Shown here piece by piece: positions 16,144 through 23,478 of a stretch of DNA of 64,000 nucleotides; within the stretch, counting starts at the first letter, position 1; each line of letters starts with the position of its first letter. A program made the position numbers and the translations under genes. Under the pieces are notes generated by a model. That model saw only the letters and a program-made list of their open reading frames with translations. It did no database searches and was not told the origin of the DNA. The stretch is from Sphingomonas psychrolutea. GTDB taxonomy: Bacteria > Pseudomonadota > Alphaproteobacteria > Sphingomonadales > Sphingomonadaceae. The stretch covers positions 1 to 64,000 of the forward strand of contig NZ_BMDW01000023.1 in assembly GCF_014636175.1 (NCBI RefSeq), written 5' to 3'.

Positions 16144-16506
16144 ATGAAGTTCGCCCATCTTGGTCCCATCGCCTTGGCCACCGCCGCGCTGTTCAGCGCC
16201 ACTGCAGCCATCGCCGATCAGGGCAACGGCGCGGTCCAGATCATGAAGGGGGATTATGTCGCGGCCGAGCGGATCATCCGCGATCAGGCCAAGATGTTCC
16301 CCGGCGACCCCGATTTGCTGCTCAACCTCGCCTCGGTCTATCGTCACACCGGCCGCGTGAGCGAGGCTCGCGCGTTGTACCGCGCCGTGCTGGCCCGGCC
16401 CGATGACATGATGGACTTGCCCAATACGGCGGCGCCACAGACCGCGCATACGCTGGCACGTGCTGCACTTGGCAGCATGGATGCTCCACAGCTCACCGCA
16501 CGCTAA
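16144..16506 (+). CDS. Small exported TPR-repeat protein
   Basis: 120 residues from the ATG at 16144, which has GGAGG 6-10 bases upstream. Signal peptide (LGPIALATAALFSATAAIA), then about two TPR units: KGDYVAAERIIRDQAKMFPG and DPDLLLNLASVYRHTGRVSE followed by ARALYRAVL. Likely a periplasmic scaffold for protein contacts; partner unknown. It has its own promoter region with a perfect inverted repeat and stands alone between the tonB operon terminator and dcd, so it may be an individually regulated stress or envelope protein. Confidence 0.8.
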   Translation: MKFAHLGPIALATAALFSATAAIADQGNGAVQIMKGDYVAAERIIRDQAKMFPGDPDLLLNLASVYRHTGRVSEARALYRAVLARPDDMMDLPNTAAPQTAHTLARAALGSMDAPQLTAR

Positions 16507-16515
16507 AGACCGGAC

Positions 16516-16536
16516 GCCGCGCGCCAAACGCGCGGC
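16516..16536. terminator. GC hairpin between convergent genes
   Basis: GCCGCGCG and CGCGCGGC flank a 5-base loop in the 42-bp gap between the ends of the TPR gene and dcd. There is no T-run, so at most it is a weak or Rho-assisted end for both transcripts. Confidence 0.5.
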
Positions 16537-16548
16537 AGACCGCTCCGC

Positions 16549-17103
16549 CTAGAGCCGCGGCAGCGTTACGCCACGTTGCCCCATATATTTGCCCGCCCTG
16601 TCGGCATAGCTGACTTCGCACGGCTCATTGCCCTGCAGGAACAGGAACTGGCACGCGCCTTCATTGGCGTAGATCTTCGCGGGCAATGGCGTCGTGTTCG
16701 AAAATTCCAGCGTGACGTGCCCCTCCCAGCCGGGTTCGAGCGGGGTCACGTTGACGATGATCCCGCACCGCGCATAGGTCGATTTGCCGAGGCAAATGAC
16801 CAGCACGTCGCGGGGAACGCGGAAATATTCGACGGTCCGCGCCAGCGCGAAACTATTCGGCGGGATGATGCAGCAATCCGTCTTGCGATCAACGAAGCTG
16901 TTCGACGCGAAATCCTTGGGGTCGACGATGACGCTGTCGATGTTGGTGAACACCTTGAACTCATCCGATACGCGCGCGTCATAGCCGTAGGACGACAGGC
17001 CGTAGCTGATGCAGCCGTCGCGCTTCTGGCCATCGACGAACGGCTCGATCATGCCGGTGGCGAGCGCCTGCTCGCGGATCCAGCGGTCGGACAGGATGGA
17101 CAT
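16549..17103 (-). CDS. dcd: dCTP deaminase
   Basis: Deaminates dCTP to dUTP, the main supply of dUTP for thymidylate synthesis. 184 residues, typical of the trimeric Dcd family: the start [24 protein letters not shown], the GKSTYARCG motif and [16 protein letters not shown] with the catalytic Glu, then GACQFLF. The bifunctional deaminase/dUTPase form is not indicated. A plain single-gene unit, divergent from the secreted peptidase gene 101 bp away. Confidence 0.96.
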   Translation of the reverse strand: MSILSDRWIREQALATGMIEPFVDGQKRDGCISYGLSSYGYDARVSDEFKVFTNIDSVIVDPKDFASNSFVDRKTDCCIIPPNSFALARTVEYFRVPRDVLVICLGKSTYARCGIIVNVTPLEPGWEGHVTLEFSNTTPLPAKIYANEGACQFLFLQGNEPCEVSYADRAGKYMGQRGVTLPRL

Positions 17104-17204
17104 GTGTAAGGCTCCCTATGCCGACGGCTTTTTGCCGTTGCGCGGCGATTGGGCAAGGGGCACGTTGCGCCGATTGCGGAACGAGTAAGAGCAGGGAGCA
17201 AAAT

Positions 17205-17873
17205 ATGGGGCGAGCTCTGGTGAGACGGTGGGCAACCGGGGCGTTCGGCCTTGCTGCGGCAGTGCTGATCAGCAGCGCGATCGCGCCCGAACTGCTGGCC
17301 TTCCCCTATCACGAGCGCGTGGGTGATACCGAGGTCTATGCGGAACAGCCGATCAAGGCGGCGATCCCGCGCTTGGTCGCGCGATCGGATGTGCTGCTCC
17401 ACAAGAGCGCTATTTATAGCGGCGGCTATGGCCGCCGGATCTTTCTGACCGATGGCGGCTGGCGCTGGCATGTCCTGGCGACACAATCGAGCGGTGCGAT
17501 GGCAATTTCGCGACCGTTCTCCGAAGTGATCATCGTCAATCGCAGCGATGCAGCGCGCGATCTTGTGTTCAACGGTGCGCCGGTAGCAGGCTCGCGTTCG
17601 CTGTCCGGCGTGATCGCGCACGAGCGCACGCATGGACTGATCCGGACGCGCTACGGCGTGCTTTCCGACTGGGCCTATCCGACCTGGCTGCGCGAGGGCT
17701 ATTGCGATCTCGTTGCGGGCGGTGGCAGCCTGTCCGACGCCGATGCGGCGGCGCTGAAGGCGCGCCACGAGACGATTCCGGCGCTCGTATATTATGACGG
17801 GCGCAAACGCGTCGCGGCGGCGCTCGCCGCCAATGGCGGATCGGTCGATGCGCTGTTCGGGCAGGTGCGTTAG
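17205..17873 (+). CDS. Predicted exported zinc metallopeptidase (HExxH)
   Basis: 222 residues from the ATG at 17205 (GGGAG 7 bases upstream). One N-terminal hydrophobic segment (about 10-32) is a signal peptide or anchor. His139-Glu140-Arg-Thr-His143 in AHERTH is a zincin HExxH motif, and Glu164 in TWLREGYCD stands 20 residues later in the same setting as the third zinc ligand of gluzincins (WLNEGFA in M1 peptidases). I therefore predict a periplasmic zinc peptidase. The substrate is unknown and no other domain is visible. The motif could be coincidental, but its ligands and spacing are plausible. Confidence 0.65.
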   Translation: MGRALVRRWATGAFGLAAAVLISSAIAPELLAFPYHERVGDTEVYAEQPIKAAIPRLVARSDVLLHKSAIYSGGYGRRIFLTDGGWRWHVLATQSSGAMAISRPFSEVIIVNRSDAARDLVFNGAPVAGSRSLSGVIAHERTHGLIRTRYGVLSDWAYPTWLREGYCDLVAGGGSLSDADAAALKARHETIPALVYYDGRKRVAAALAANGGSVDALFGQVR

Positions 17874-17885
17874 CAGCGGCAGCGC

Positions 17886-18350
17886 CTATCGTATCGCGCC
17901 CAACCCCAGATCGGCCGGGCCGAAGGCATGCGGCAGCAATTCCGACAGCGCATAGCGGTCGATCGCATCGCCCTCGGCCGCCCCACAATAGACGGTCACG
18001 TCGCGCCCGCCCATTTGCGCGGCTTCGTTGATCACCTGGCGGCAGCGCCCGCATGGGCCGACCGGGGTGCGTCCGGTGGGCCGGCCGGCATCGTCCATCG
18101 CCCCGCCGATCACGCCGATCGCCACGACGTTGCGCAAATCGCCCGCACTGCTGACCGTCGCCAAGGCCACCGTCTCGGCGCAGAGCGACAGGCCGTAGCT
18201 CGCATTTTCGAAATTGGCGGCGGTCACGATCCGCCCGTCGCTCAGCAATACCGCCGCGCCGACCGCGAAGCGCGAATAGGGCGCGTGCGCGTTGAGCGCC
18301 GCCGTGCGCGCCGCCGCGATCAGGGTCGAGCCGGTTTCAATATCGTTCAT
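17886..18350 (-). CDS. cdd: Cytidine deaminase
   Basis: Zinc-dependent deaminase of cytidine and deoxycytidine in pyrimidine salvage. 154 residues, the short homotetrameric form: FENASYGLSLCAETVAL holds the first Cys ligand and catalytic Glu (CAE), and GPCGRCRQVINE holds the two remaining Cys ligands. APYSRFAVGAAV is the substrate-binding N-terminal motif. The ATG at 18350 overlaps the stop of the GH25 lysozyme gene (ATGA), so the two are translated from one message. Confidence 0.94.
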   Translation of the reverse strand: MNDIETGSTLIAAARTAALNAHAPYSRFAVGAAVLLSDGRIVTAANFENASYGLSLCAETVALATVSSAGDLRNVVAIGVIGGAMDDAGRPTGRTPVGPCGRCRQVINEAAQMGGRDVTVYCGAAEGDAIDRYALSELLPHAFGPADLGLGAIR

Positions 18351-19036
18351 GGTGCCACCACATTCCAATGGACCGGCCCTTCGATCCCGTCGATTCGCCG
18401 CATGCTGTTCGCTTGCCACATTCGCCACGGTCTTGCCGGATAATCCGGCGGGAAAAAATCCTGCACCGCCCATACCGGGCGCGCGACCGCTGCCGTCACG
18501 CCATACGCTGCCTCGAACGGCTTGCTGATTTTGAGCAGTACGGGCTTGCCGGTATGCGCCTCGACCATCGTGTGATAGCGGCGCAGTTCGTCGAGCACGA
18601 CCCGTCGTACGGGTCGCGAGGCGCAATCGGCGGCGAAATCGATCTCCACCGCGGCGGGCAGCGCGTCGCGGTCGCGCGGGACGGTGGTGTTGAAATTGTT
18701 GGCTTGGTCGGCGGCCAAGCGGCAGAGCGAATAGATGTGGATCGCGCCGCGGCGCATGCCGGTTTCATACACGCCGGCCCAATTGGCCTCGAACCGCCGA
18801 TCGCGCGCATCGGCGCCGCTGGTGGCGCGAACATAGGCAAAGTCGGCGCTACCCTTGTGCACGCCCCACCAGTCGACCGCGCCGTTCGCATCGGACACGT
18901 CGACCCCCTGGAACGGGAAACGATCCGACGGACGCCAACTGAACGCCAGCGTCACCGCCACGATGCCGGTAAGCCCGAGCACCACGAGCAGCGCGCCAGC
19001 CAGCCCGATCCGTCTGTTCCACAACCGAAGATTCAC
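18347..19036 (-). CDS. Membrane-anchored GH25 family lysozyme
   Basis: Glycoside hydrolase family 25 (muramidase) domain: GVDVSDANGAVDWWGV at the N-terminus of the barrel, FAYVRATSGADARDRRFEAN, and VEIDF with the acidic residues. About 229 residues from the GTG at 19036. A single N-terminal hydrophobic helix (IGLAGALLVVLGLTGIVAVT) suggests an uncleaved anchor with the enzyme in the periplasm. It should cut peptidoglycan glycan strands in cell-wall turnover. The start is uncertain: an earlier GTG at 19075 would overlap the preceding gene. Coupled by ATGA to cdd. Confidence 0.83.
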   Translation of the reverse strand: MNLRLWNRRIGLAGALLVVLGLTGIVAVTLAFSWRPSDRFPFQGVDVSDANGAVDWWGVHKGSADFAYVRATSGADARDRRFEANWAGVYETGMRRGAIHIYSLCRLAADQANNFNTTVPRDRDALPAAVEIDFAADCASRPVRRVVLDELRRYHTMVEAHTGKPVLLKISKPFEAAYGVTAAVARPVWAVQDFFPPDYPARPWRMWQANSMRRIDGIEGPVHWNVVAP

Positions 19037-19052
19037 CGCGTCACGCCCAACA

Positions 19053-19535
19053 TCACGCTTTGATGTGCAGGACACAGATCAACGTAAACAGCCGGCGGGC
19101 GGTGTCGAAATCGATCTCGATCTTGCCCTCCAGCCGTTCCTTCAGCAGCTCTGCGGCTTCGTTGTGGATCCCGCGTCGGGCCATGTCGACCGTCTCGATA
19201 TGGTCGGGTGTCGCACTGCGAATCGCTTGATAATAGCTGTCGCAAATCGCGAAATAGTCTTTGATCGGGCGGCGGAAGCGCCCCATGCCGAGGACATAGG
19301 TTTCGAGATGAGTGTCGTCCGCACGGTGGATCGCGATGCCGAGCCGCCCTTCCTCGACCGCGAGTTCGATCTTGTAGGGGCCGGCATAGCCATCGGGATA
19401 CGCCTTTTGCGGCGCGAAATGATTGCCCTCGATCAGATCGAAGATCGCGATCCGCCGTTCCTGTTCGATATCGGCCGAGCGCCAGAGAATCGTGCGTTCG
19501 TCGAGGGTCACGGCAATGATGCGTGGATCGGACAT
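19053..19535 (-). CDS. UPF0262 family protein
   Basis: 160-residue cytosolic protein of UPF0262, an alphaproteobacterial family without known function. Typical segments: RIIAVTLDERTILWRS, AIFDLIEGNHFAP, RFRRPIKDYFAICDSYY (about residues 90-107) and a C-terminal RGIHNEAAELLKERLEGK helix. The start at 19535 matches the usual family N-terminus (SDPRIIAVTLDE). First gene of a UPF0262-GH25-cdd run; the stop is 16 bp before the chosen GH25 start. Confidence 0.9.
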   Translation of the reverse strand: MSDPRIIAVTLDERTILWRSADIEQERRIAIFDLIEGNHFAPQKAYPDGYAGPYKIELAVEEGRLGIAIHRADDTHLETYVLGMGRFRRPIKDYFAICDSYYQAIRSATPDHIETVDMARRGIHNEAAELLKERLEGKIEIDFDTARRLFTLICVLHIKA

Positions 19536-19612
19536 CGCCCTGCCGTAGCGGGCGCGGGCGCGGGGGACAATCCATCCGTAAAGTCGCAAAGGTTAGGCGA
19601 TTGGCGAGTTTG

Positions 19613-19924
19613 TCACGTCTCGACGGTCAGCGCCTCCAGGCTGGCCGTCGCGCGCCCAGCGGCGCGGGCGACCGACACGATCGCAAGATCGGCAATGACA
19701 TGCCCGCGAATCGGCAAGTCGGCTTCGGGGAGGCCCGCAAGCCAGTGCGCGAAGGCGGCATCGTCCGGGCCGTCGAGCGCCAGGCCATGGCGTGCGCCGA
19801 CGAAGGTGGCGCTCGCCCAGCGCGACGATTCGGCGAGCGCCAGCACCATCGCACACCCGGCGCGGCGTGCATCGTGCTCGATCGCGCGGGCGACCAGCGT
19901 TCCGGCATCGGGCCCGCGACTCAT
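19613..19924 (-). CDS. Small conserved hypothetical protein
   Basis: 103 residues, soluble, with no signal peptide. The first half (GTLVARAIEHDARRAGCAMV) looks helical and the second half carries GHVIADLAIVSVARA, a probable strand-helix unit. I do not recognise a family. The start ATG overlaps the stop of the small HTH gene (ATGA), so the pair is cotranscribed. Confidence 0.6.
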   Translation of the reverse strand: MSRGPDAGTLVARAIEHDARRAGCAMVLALAESSRWASATFVGARHGLALDGPDDAAFAHWLAGLPEADLPIRGHVIADLAIVSVARAAGRATASLEALTVET

Positions 19925-20118
19925 CGCCGCTGCTCCGGCGGCGCGGTGTCGTGCGCGGCAAGGAACGCCTCGATCCGCCGCACCATCCGCGGCCCCGGTT
20001 CGCGTCCGCGCCGCAAATCATCGACCAGCCGCGGATCGCGCACCGCCAGACGGCCAAACTTGGTCCGCGGCATAGCGGTAGCCTTCAGATAGCGATCGAT
20101 TTCCACCAACACCGACAT
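19921..20118 (-). CDS. Small helix-turn-helix protein
   Basis: 65 residues from the ATG at 20118, which has AAGGAG 9 bases upstream. The sequence EIDRYLKATAMPRTKFGRLA followed by VRDPRLVDDLRRGREPGPRM reads as an XRE-like helix-turn-helix core with no sensor domain. It lies divergent from an S24-type repressor gene, 73 bp away, across a region with a perfect palindrome. Possible DNA-binding partner or antagonist of that repressor. Confidence 0.65.
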   Translation of the reverse strand: MSVLVEIDRYLKATAMPRTKFGRLAVRDPRLVDDLRRGREPGPRMVRRIEAFLAAHDTAPPEQRR

Positions 20119-20178
20119 GCCCTTCACTCCTTCGATTCGCGTCGTATGTTCATGATCTGTTCCATTTTCCAACTTGTC

Positions 20179-20192
20179 TAGGAAATTTCCTA
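20179..20192. promoter_or_regulatory. Perfect 14-bp palindrome TAGGAAATTTCCTA
   Basis: The dyad includes the Shine-Dalgarno sequence (AGGAAA) of the S24-type repressor gene and ends on the A of its ATG. A dimer bound here would block both transcription and translation initiation, so it is a strong candidate autoregulatory operator. Related TTTCC/GGAAA half-sites occur just upstream at 20161-20171. Confidence 0.6.
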
Positions 20193-20827
20193 TGGCTATC
20201 GTGTCGGATATGGACGGGACCGATCCTCGCGCGCGCTTGGCCGCGCTGATCGACGCCGATGGCGTCAGCTATGCCGCGCTGTCGCGGATGCTTCGGCGCA
20301 ACGAAGCGTACCTTCAGCAATATGTGAAGCGTGGCACCCCGCGCGTGCTGGCCGAGCGCGACCGGGTGTTGCTCGCGGCGTATTTCCGGGTCGATGGCGC
20401 AGCGCTTGGCGGGCCGCCGACGCCGCGCATGACCTCGATCCGGCGAATCGATGTCGAGGCTTCGGCGGGGCCGGGGGCGCTCAGCGGCGACGATCCAAGC
20501 GCTGCGCCAATGCTGCTCGACCCGCGCCTGATCGATACGCTCGGGCTAGACCCGGCCAAGGCCGCGATGCTGCGCGCACGCGGCGATTCGATGGAGCCGA
20601 CGATTGCCGATGGCGACCAGATCGTGGTCGACGAGCGCGACGTGCGCGTGACGGCGAACCCCGCGGTCTTCGTCTTGCGGGTGGACGGGGTGTTGTTGGT
20701 GAAGCGAGTGTCACGCGCGGGCGGAGGGGTGCGCGTGGCGAGCGACAATCCAGCCTATCCGGCGTTTGTGGCCGACGGCGCCGAAATTATCGGGCGCGTG
20801 GTGTGGCTGGCGCGGGTTTTGCGGTGA
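20192..20827 (+). CDS. XRE/S24-type LexA-like transcriptional regulator
   Basis: 211-residue repressor. The N-terminal helix-turn-helix (about 10-60, VSYAALSRMLRRNEAYLQQY) is joined by a Gly/Pro-rich linker to a C-terminal S24 signal-peptidase-like domain. That domain has the Ser133 of GDSMEPTI and the Lys171 of LLVKRVSR, the catalytic dyad of LexA/CI-type self-cleaving repressors. An Ala-Gly pair (A92-G93) in the linker could be the cleavage site, but this needs testing. I favour the ATG at 20192; a TTG at 20174 is an alternative. Divergent from a two-gene operon with a small HTH protein. No phage genes are nearby. Confidence 0.85.
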   Translation: MAIVSDMDGTDPRARLAALIDADGVSYAALSRMLRRNEAYLQQYVKRGTPRVLAERDRVLLAAYFRVDGAALGGPPTPRMTSIRRIDVEASAGPGALSGDDPSAAPMLLDPRLIDTLGLDPAKAAMLRARGDSMEPTIADGDQIVVDERDVRVTANPAVFVLRVDGVLLVKRVSRAGGGVRVASDNPAYPAFVADGAEIIGRVVWLARVLR

Positions 20828-20861
20828 CGGAGGACGAAGATCGGGGCCGCACCATGCTGCC

Positions 20862-20897
20862 TACATCTTTAGCATGTTGAACTTCGTACATCTTTAG
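20862..20897. promoter_or_regulatory. Two direct repeats TACATCTTTAG
   Basis: An 11-bp sequence occurs identically at 20862-20872 and 20887-20897, 25 bp apart (about 2.4 helical turns), in the gap before the chemoreceptor gene. Tandem sites on one DNA face suggest an activator or response-regulator site. The surrounding 184-bp gap shows no gene. Confidence 0.5.
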
Positions 20898-21012
20898 AAC
20901 GGAACCGTAATGTATTTTGGCTGTGCCCACATTTGCCCGTTCCACGACGCCTATAACACCTGGCATTGCCCTTATCGCCCAAGGGAAATCATCAAGGCGA
21001 TGTCCCGCCTCC

Positions 21013-22791
21013 ATGACGGTGGAGTCTTTTTTGGTCATCAAAAAAATGGTCGGGTTGTTGGCCGGGCTGTTGCTCGCCATCCTCTGCCTGGGCGGCGTAC
21101 TCGCGGCATCGCAGATCAACTTGATCCGCATTGGCGGACCGGTGCAAACCGAGTTGCAATTGGCCTCGGATTTGGTGGCAGATATCCTACCGCCGCCGGA
21201 ATATGTGATCGAGCCGTTCCTGGAAGCGACCGCCTTGTTGCGCGAGCCGCGACAATATCCGCAGCGCGCCAAGCGGCTGGCCGACTTGCAGCAGGAGTAT
21301 GAAGCCCGCCACGTCTATTGGGCGAGCTCAAACCTCGAGCCTGCGTTGCGACAGTCGATTGCGGAGGGTGCGCATGTCCCGGCCCAGCGTTTTTGGGCCG
21401 AGCTGAACGAGCGCTTTTTACCCGCTGCCAAGGCCAACGATATCCGGGGCATGAAGGATAGCTATGCGCGGCTGAGCGCAGATTACACGGTACAGCGCGC
21501 AATGGTGGAGAAGACCGTTGCGCTGGCCGCGACCCACGCGGCGTCGTTGAAAGCGCGGAGCGATTGGCAGTTGGCATGGGCGATCGGTTTACTCGCAACG
21601 ATTGGCGTGATCGTCATCGCATCGGTCGTGGCAGCCTATCTCGGTCTGATGCGCCGCGTCGTTCAGCCGCTCGCCGAAATCGCCGGCGCCACGACGATCT
21701 TGGCGGGCGGCGGCAACGCTACTGTCCCGCACCTCACGCGGAGCGACGAACTGGGCCATATGGCGAAGGCGATCGAAAAGTTTCGCATGGCAGCGGTCGA
21801 ACGCGCCGAGCGTGACGCGCGTAGCGGCGTTGAACAGCAGCTCGTCACCACAGCGCTGGGCGATGGGCTGATCGCGCTTCGAGAAGGCAATTTGACCAGC
21901 TTTATCCATGCCGAGTTTCCGCTTGGCTATGCCGCGCTGCGATCGAGTTTCAACGAGGCCCTCCATAAGCTGAGCGCGTTGATACGCAGCATCACCGAAG
22001 GCGCCGCAAATATCCGCACCGGCTCCTATGAGATTGCGCAAGCGTCGGAAGATCTTGCCCGGCGGACCGAGGGCAATGCGGCGAGCCTGGAGGAAACCAG
22101 CGCCGCGCTGGCGCAGATTGACATCAGGCTGCGGGCAACCGCTTTGTCGACGAGTCAGACGGTAACGCGCGCCGATCAGGCCATCGCCACGGTCGGCGGT
22201 GGTCGCGCCACGGCAGACGAAGCGGTCGCGGCAATGGGCCGTGTATCGGATAGCGCCAAGGGCATCGACAGTGTGATCGAAGGACTCGACAAGATCGCCT
22301 TTCAGACGCGCGTGCTGGCCATGAATGCCGCGGTCGAGGCGGGACGTGCGGGCGATGCGGGACGCGGCTTCGCCGTCGTCGCCGATCTCGTTTCGGCGCT
22401 GGCGATGCGCGCCGAGGAAGAAGCCAAGCGCGCACGCCACCAACTGACCCTGACGCAGACCGATATCGTCACCGCAGTACGGGCCGTGCAAAAAGTCGAC
22501 GGCGCGCTCGCCAATATTTCCGGCGATGTCGCCGAGGTTCACAAACTGCTTGGCACGATGGCCGACGACGCCGTCGCGCAATCCTCGACGATCAGTCAGA
22601 TCACCGCCGCGATCAGCGCGATGGACCAATCGACCCAGCAGAATGCGGCGATGGTGGAGGAAACGTCGGCGGCTGCGCGCAATCTCACGACCGAAGTGAC
22701 CTCGCTCTCCGAGCAGACCGGGATGTTCCAGACGGAGGAGGCCATACCCGCGCGCCGTGCGCTGCACGCGCGGATCGCCGAATATGGATAA
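21013..22791 (+). CDS. Methyl-accepting chemotaxis protein
   Basis: 592-residue chemoreceptor. First membrane segment about 12-34 ([20 protein letters not shown]), a helical periplasmic sensor of about 145 residues, second segment about 180-205 ([20 protein letters not shown]), then one or two HAMP-like units and a signalling domain. The hairpin tip at about 425-455 reads [20 protein letters not shown] then [10 protein letters not shown], with Arg for the usual Asn of the TNLLALNAA core. A second subregion [13 protein letters not shown] is a likely methylation helix. Start uncertain: ATG 21013 or TTG 21031, the latter with GGTGGAG upstream. No che genes are in the window. Confidence 0.88.
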   Translation: MTVESFLVIKKMVGLLAGLLLAILCLGGVLAASQINLIRIGGPVQTELQLASDLVADILPPPEYVIEPFLEATALLREPRQYPQRAKRLADLQQEYEARHVYWASSNLEPALRQSIAEGAHVPAQRFWAELNERFLPAAKANDIRGMKDSYARLSADYTVQRAMVEKTVALAATHAASLKARSDWQLAWAIGLLATIGVIVIASVVAAYLGLMRRVVQPLAEIAGATTILAGGGNATVPHLTRSDELGHMAKAIEKFRMAAVERAERDARSGVEQQLVTTALGDGLIALREGNLTSFIHAEFPLGYAALRSSFNEALHKLSALIRSITEGAANIRTGSYEIAQASEDLARRTEGNAASLEETSAALAQIDIRLRATALSTSQTVTRADQAIATVGGGRATADEAVAAMGRVSDSAKGIDSVIEGLDKIAFQTRVLAMNAAVEAGRAGDAGRGFAVVADLVSALAMRAEEEAKRARHQLTLTQTDIVTAVRAVQKVDGALANISGDVAEVHKLLGTMADDAVAQSSTISQITAAISAMDQSTQQNAAMVEETSAAARNLTTEVTSLSEQTGMFQTEEAIPARRALHARIAEYG

Positions 22792-22854
22792 GCCGACGTC
22801 GAAAACGACCGCGCGTGGCCAATGCCCGACATCGGCGCCAGCCGAACCGTCGCC

Positions 22855-23037
22855 CTATTTCCGCAGATCCATCACCCACATCGCGCACGAAATGGCGACC
22901 CCTGTGCCCAGCCCGATCAAAAACCCGCGCGTCGGGCCGATCGCAGTGAACAGCCCGATCCCGGTGCCGACAATCGAGCCGATTGCAATGAGCGCGCCGC
23001 CGGCGAGCGGATAGCGGGGGGGTGAGGTGCGTGCCAT
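22855..23037 (-). CDS. Small two-helix membrane protein
   Basis: 60 residues with two hydrophobic segments (LAGGALIAIGSIVGTGIGLF and TRGFLIGLGTGVAISCAMWV) separated by a short GPTR turn, and a basic start. Small membrane proteins with Gly-rich helices like this are frequent in sphingomonads, but I know no function for this one. It overlaps no other credible gene, and the ATG at 23037 gives the complete hydrophobic pattern. Confidence 0.6.
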   Translation of the reverse strand: MARTSPPRYPLAGGALIAIGSIVGTGIGLFTAIGPTRGFLIGLGTGVAISCAMWVMDLRK

Positions 23038-23222
23038 TCACGCGTTCTGCCATGTCCCGCCGCAGGACGCCAGCGTCCCATGGCGGGAGCAGCGGGCCAG
23101 CGCGCAGCGCGACGTTAACCGTTGTAACCCGCCGCGCGGCGCGATTCCGCGCTGTATGGCACGAAGCGTGATGGGATGCTCCGCGCCGCCCGCGCTCGGG
23201 CCAGTTTTCTCGCGGAGTTTCA

Positions 23223-23435
23223 ATGTCGTATATGCCGTATCTCGCCGACCGCGCCGAACTGACCGACGCCACCGATTTGATCACGATGTTCGGCGACGAA
23301 GCCGGGCTGGAAGCGGCGTCGCGGGCGGACCGCAGCCGCGATCTTGGCAATTACCTGCATTTCTGTCGCTGGCGGCAAATCGAGCGGCTGATCATCCTGC
23401 TTTCGGTCGAGCGCGCGGTCGGCACGGTTCACTGA
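23223..23435 (+). CDS. Small conserved hypothetical protein
   Basis: 70 residues, soluble and helical. The ATG has GGAG 7 bases upstream. The segment GDEAGLEAASRADRSRDLGN followed by YLHFCRWRQIERLI looks like a well-conserved small sphingomonad protein, with one conserved Cys (HFCRW). No family function is known to me. It starts 43 bp before tamA but ends with its own stop, so coexpression with tamA is possible. Confidence 0.65.
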   Translation: MSYMPYLADRAELTDATDLITMFGDEAGLEAASRADRSRDLGNYLHFCRWRQIERLIILLSVERAVGTVH

Positions 23436-23478
23436 TCGCGCCCATTGCCGGGCACGCGCCTGCACCCTAGAGCGGGGC

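Noticed and set aside
18347..19036. Phage endolysin origin of the GH25 gene
   Set aside because: It is membrane-anchored, embedded in a UPF0262-cdd run and not near holin or phage genes.
20174..20827. Prophage immunity region
   Set aside because: The S24-type repressor and opposite HTH gene resemble phage control genes, but no integrase, structural or lysis genes, or attachment sites, are nearby.
22685..23350. A 221-codon minus-strand frame at 22.7-23.3 kb
   Set aside because: It overlaps the chemoreceptor end and the small membrane protein gene in another frame and has no family features.
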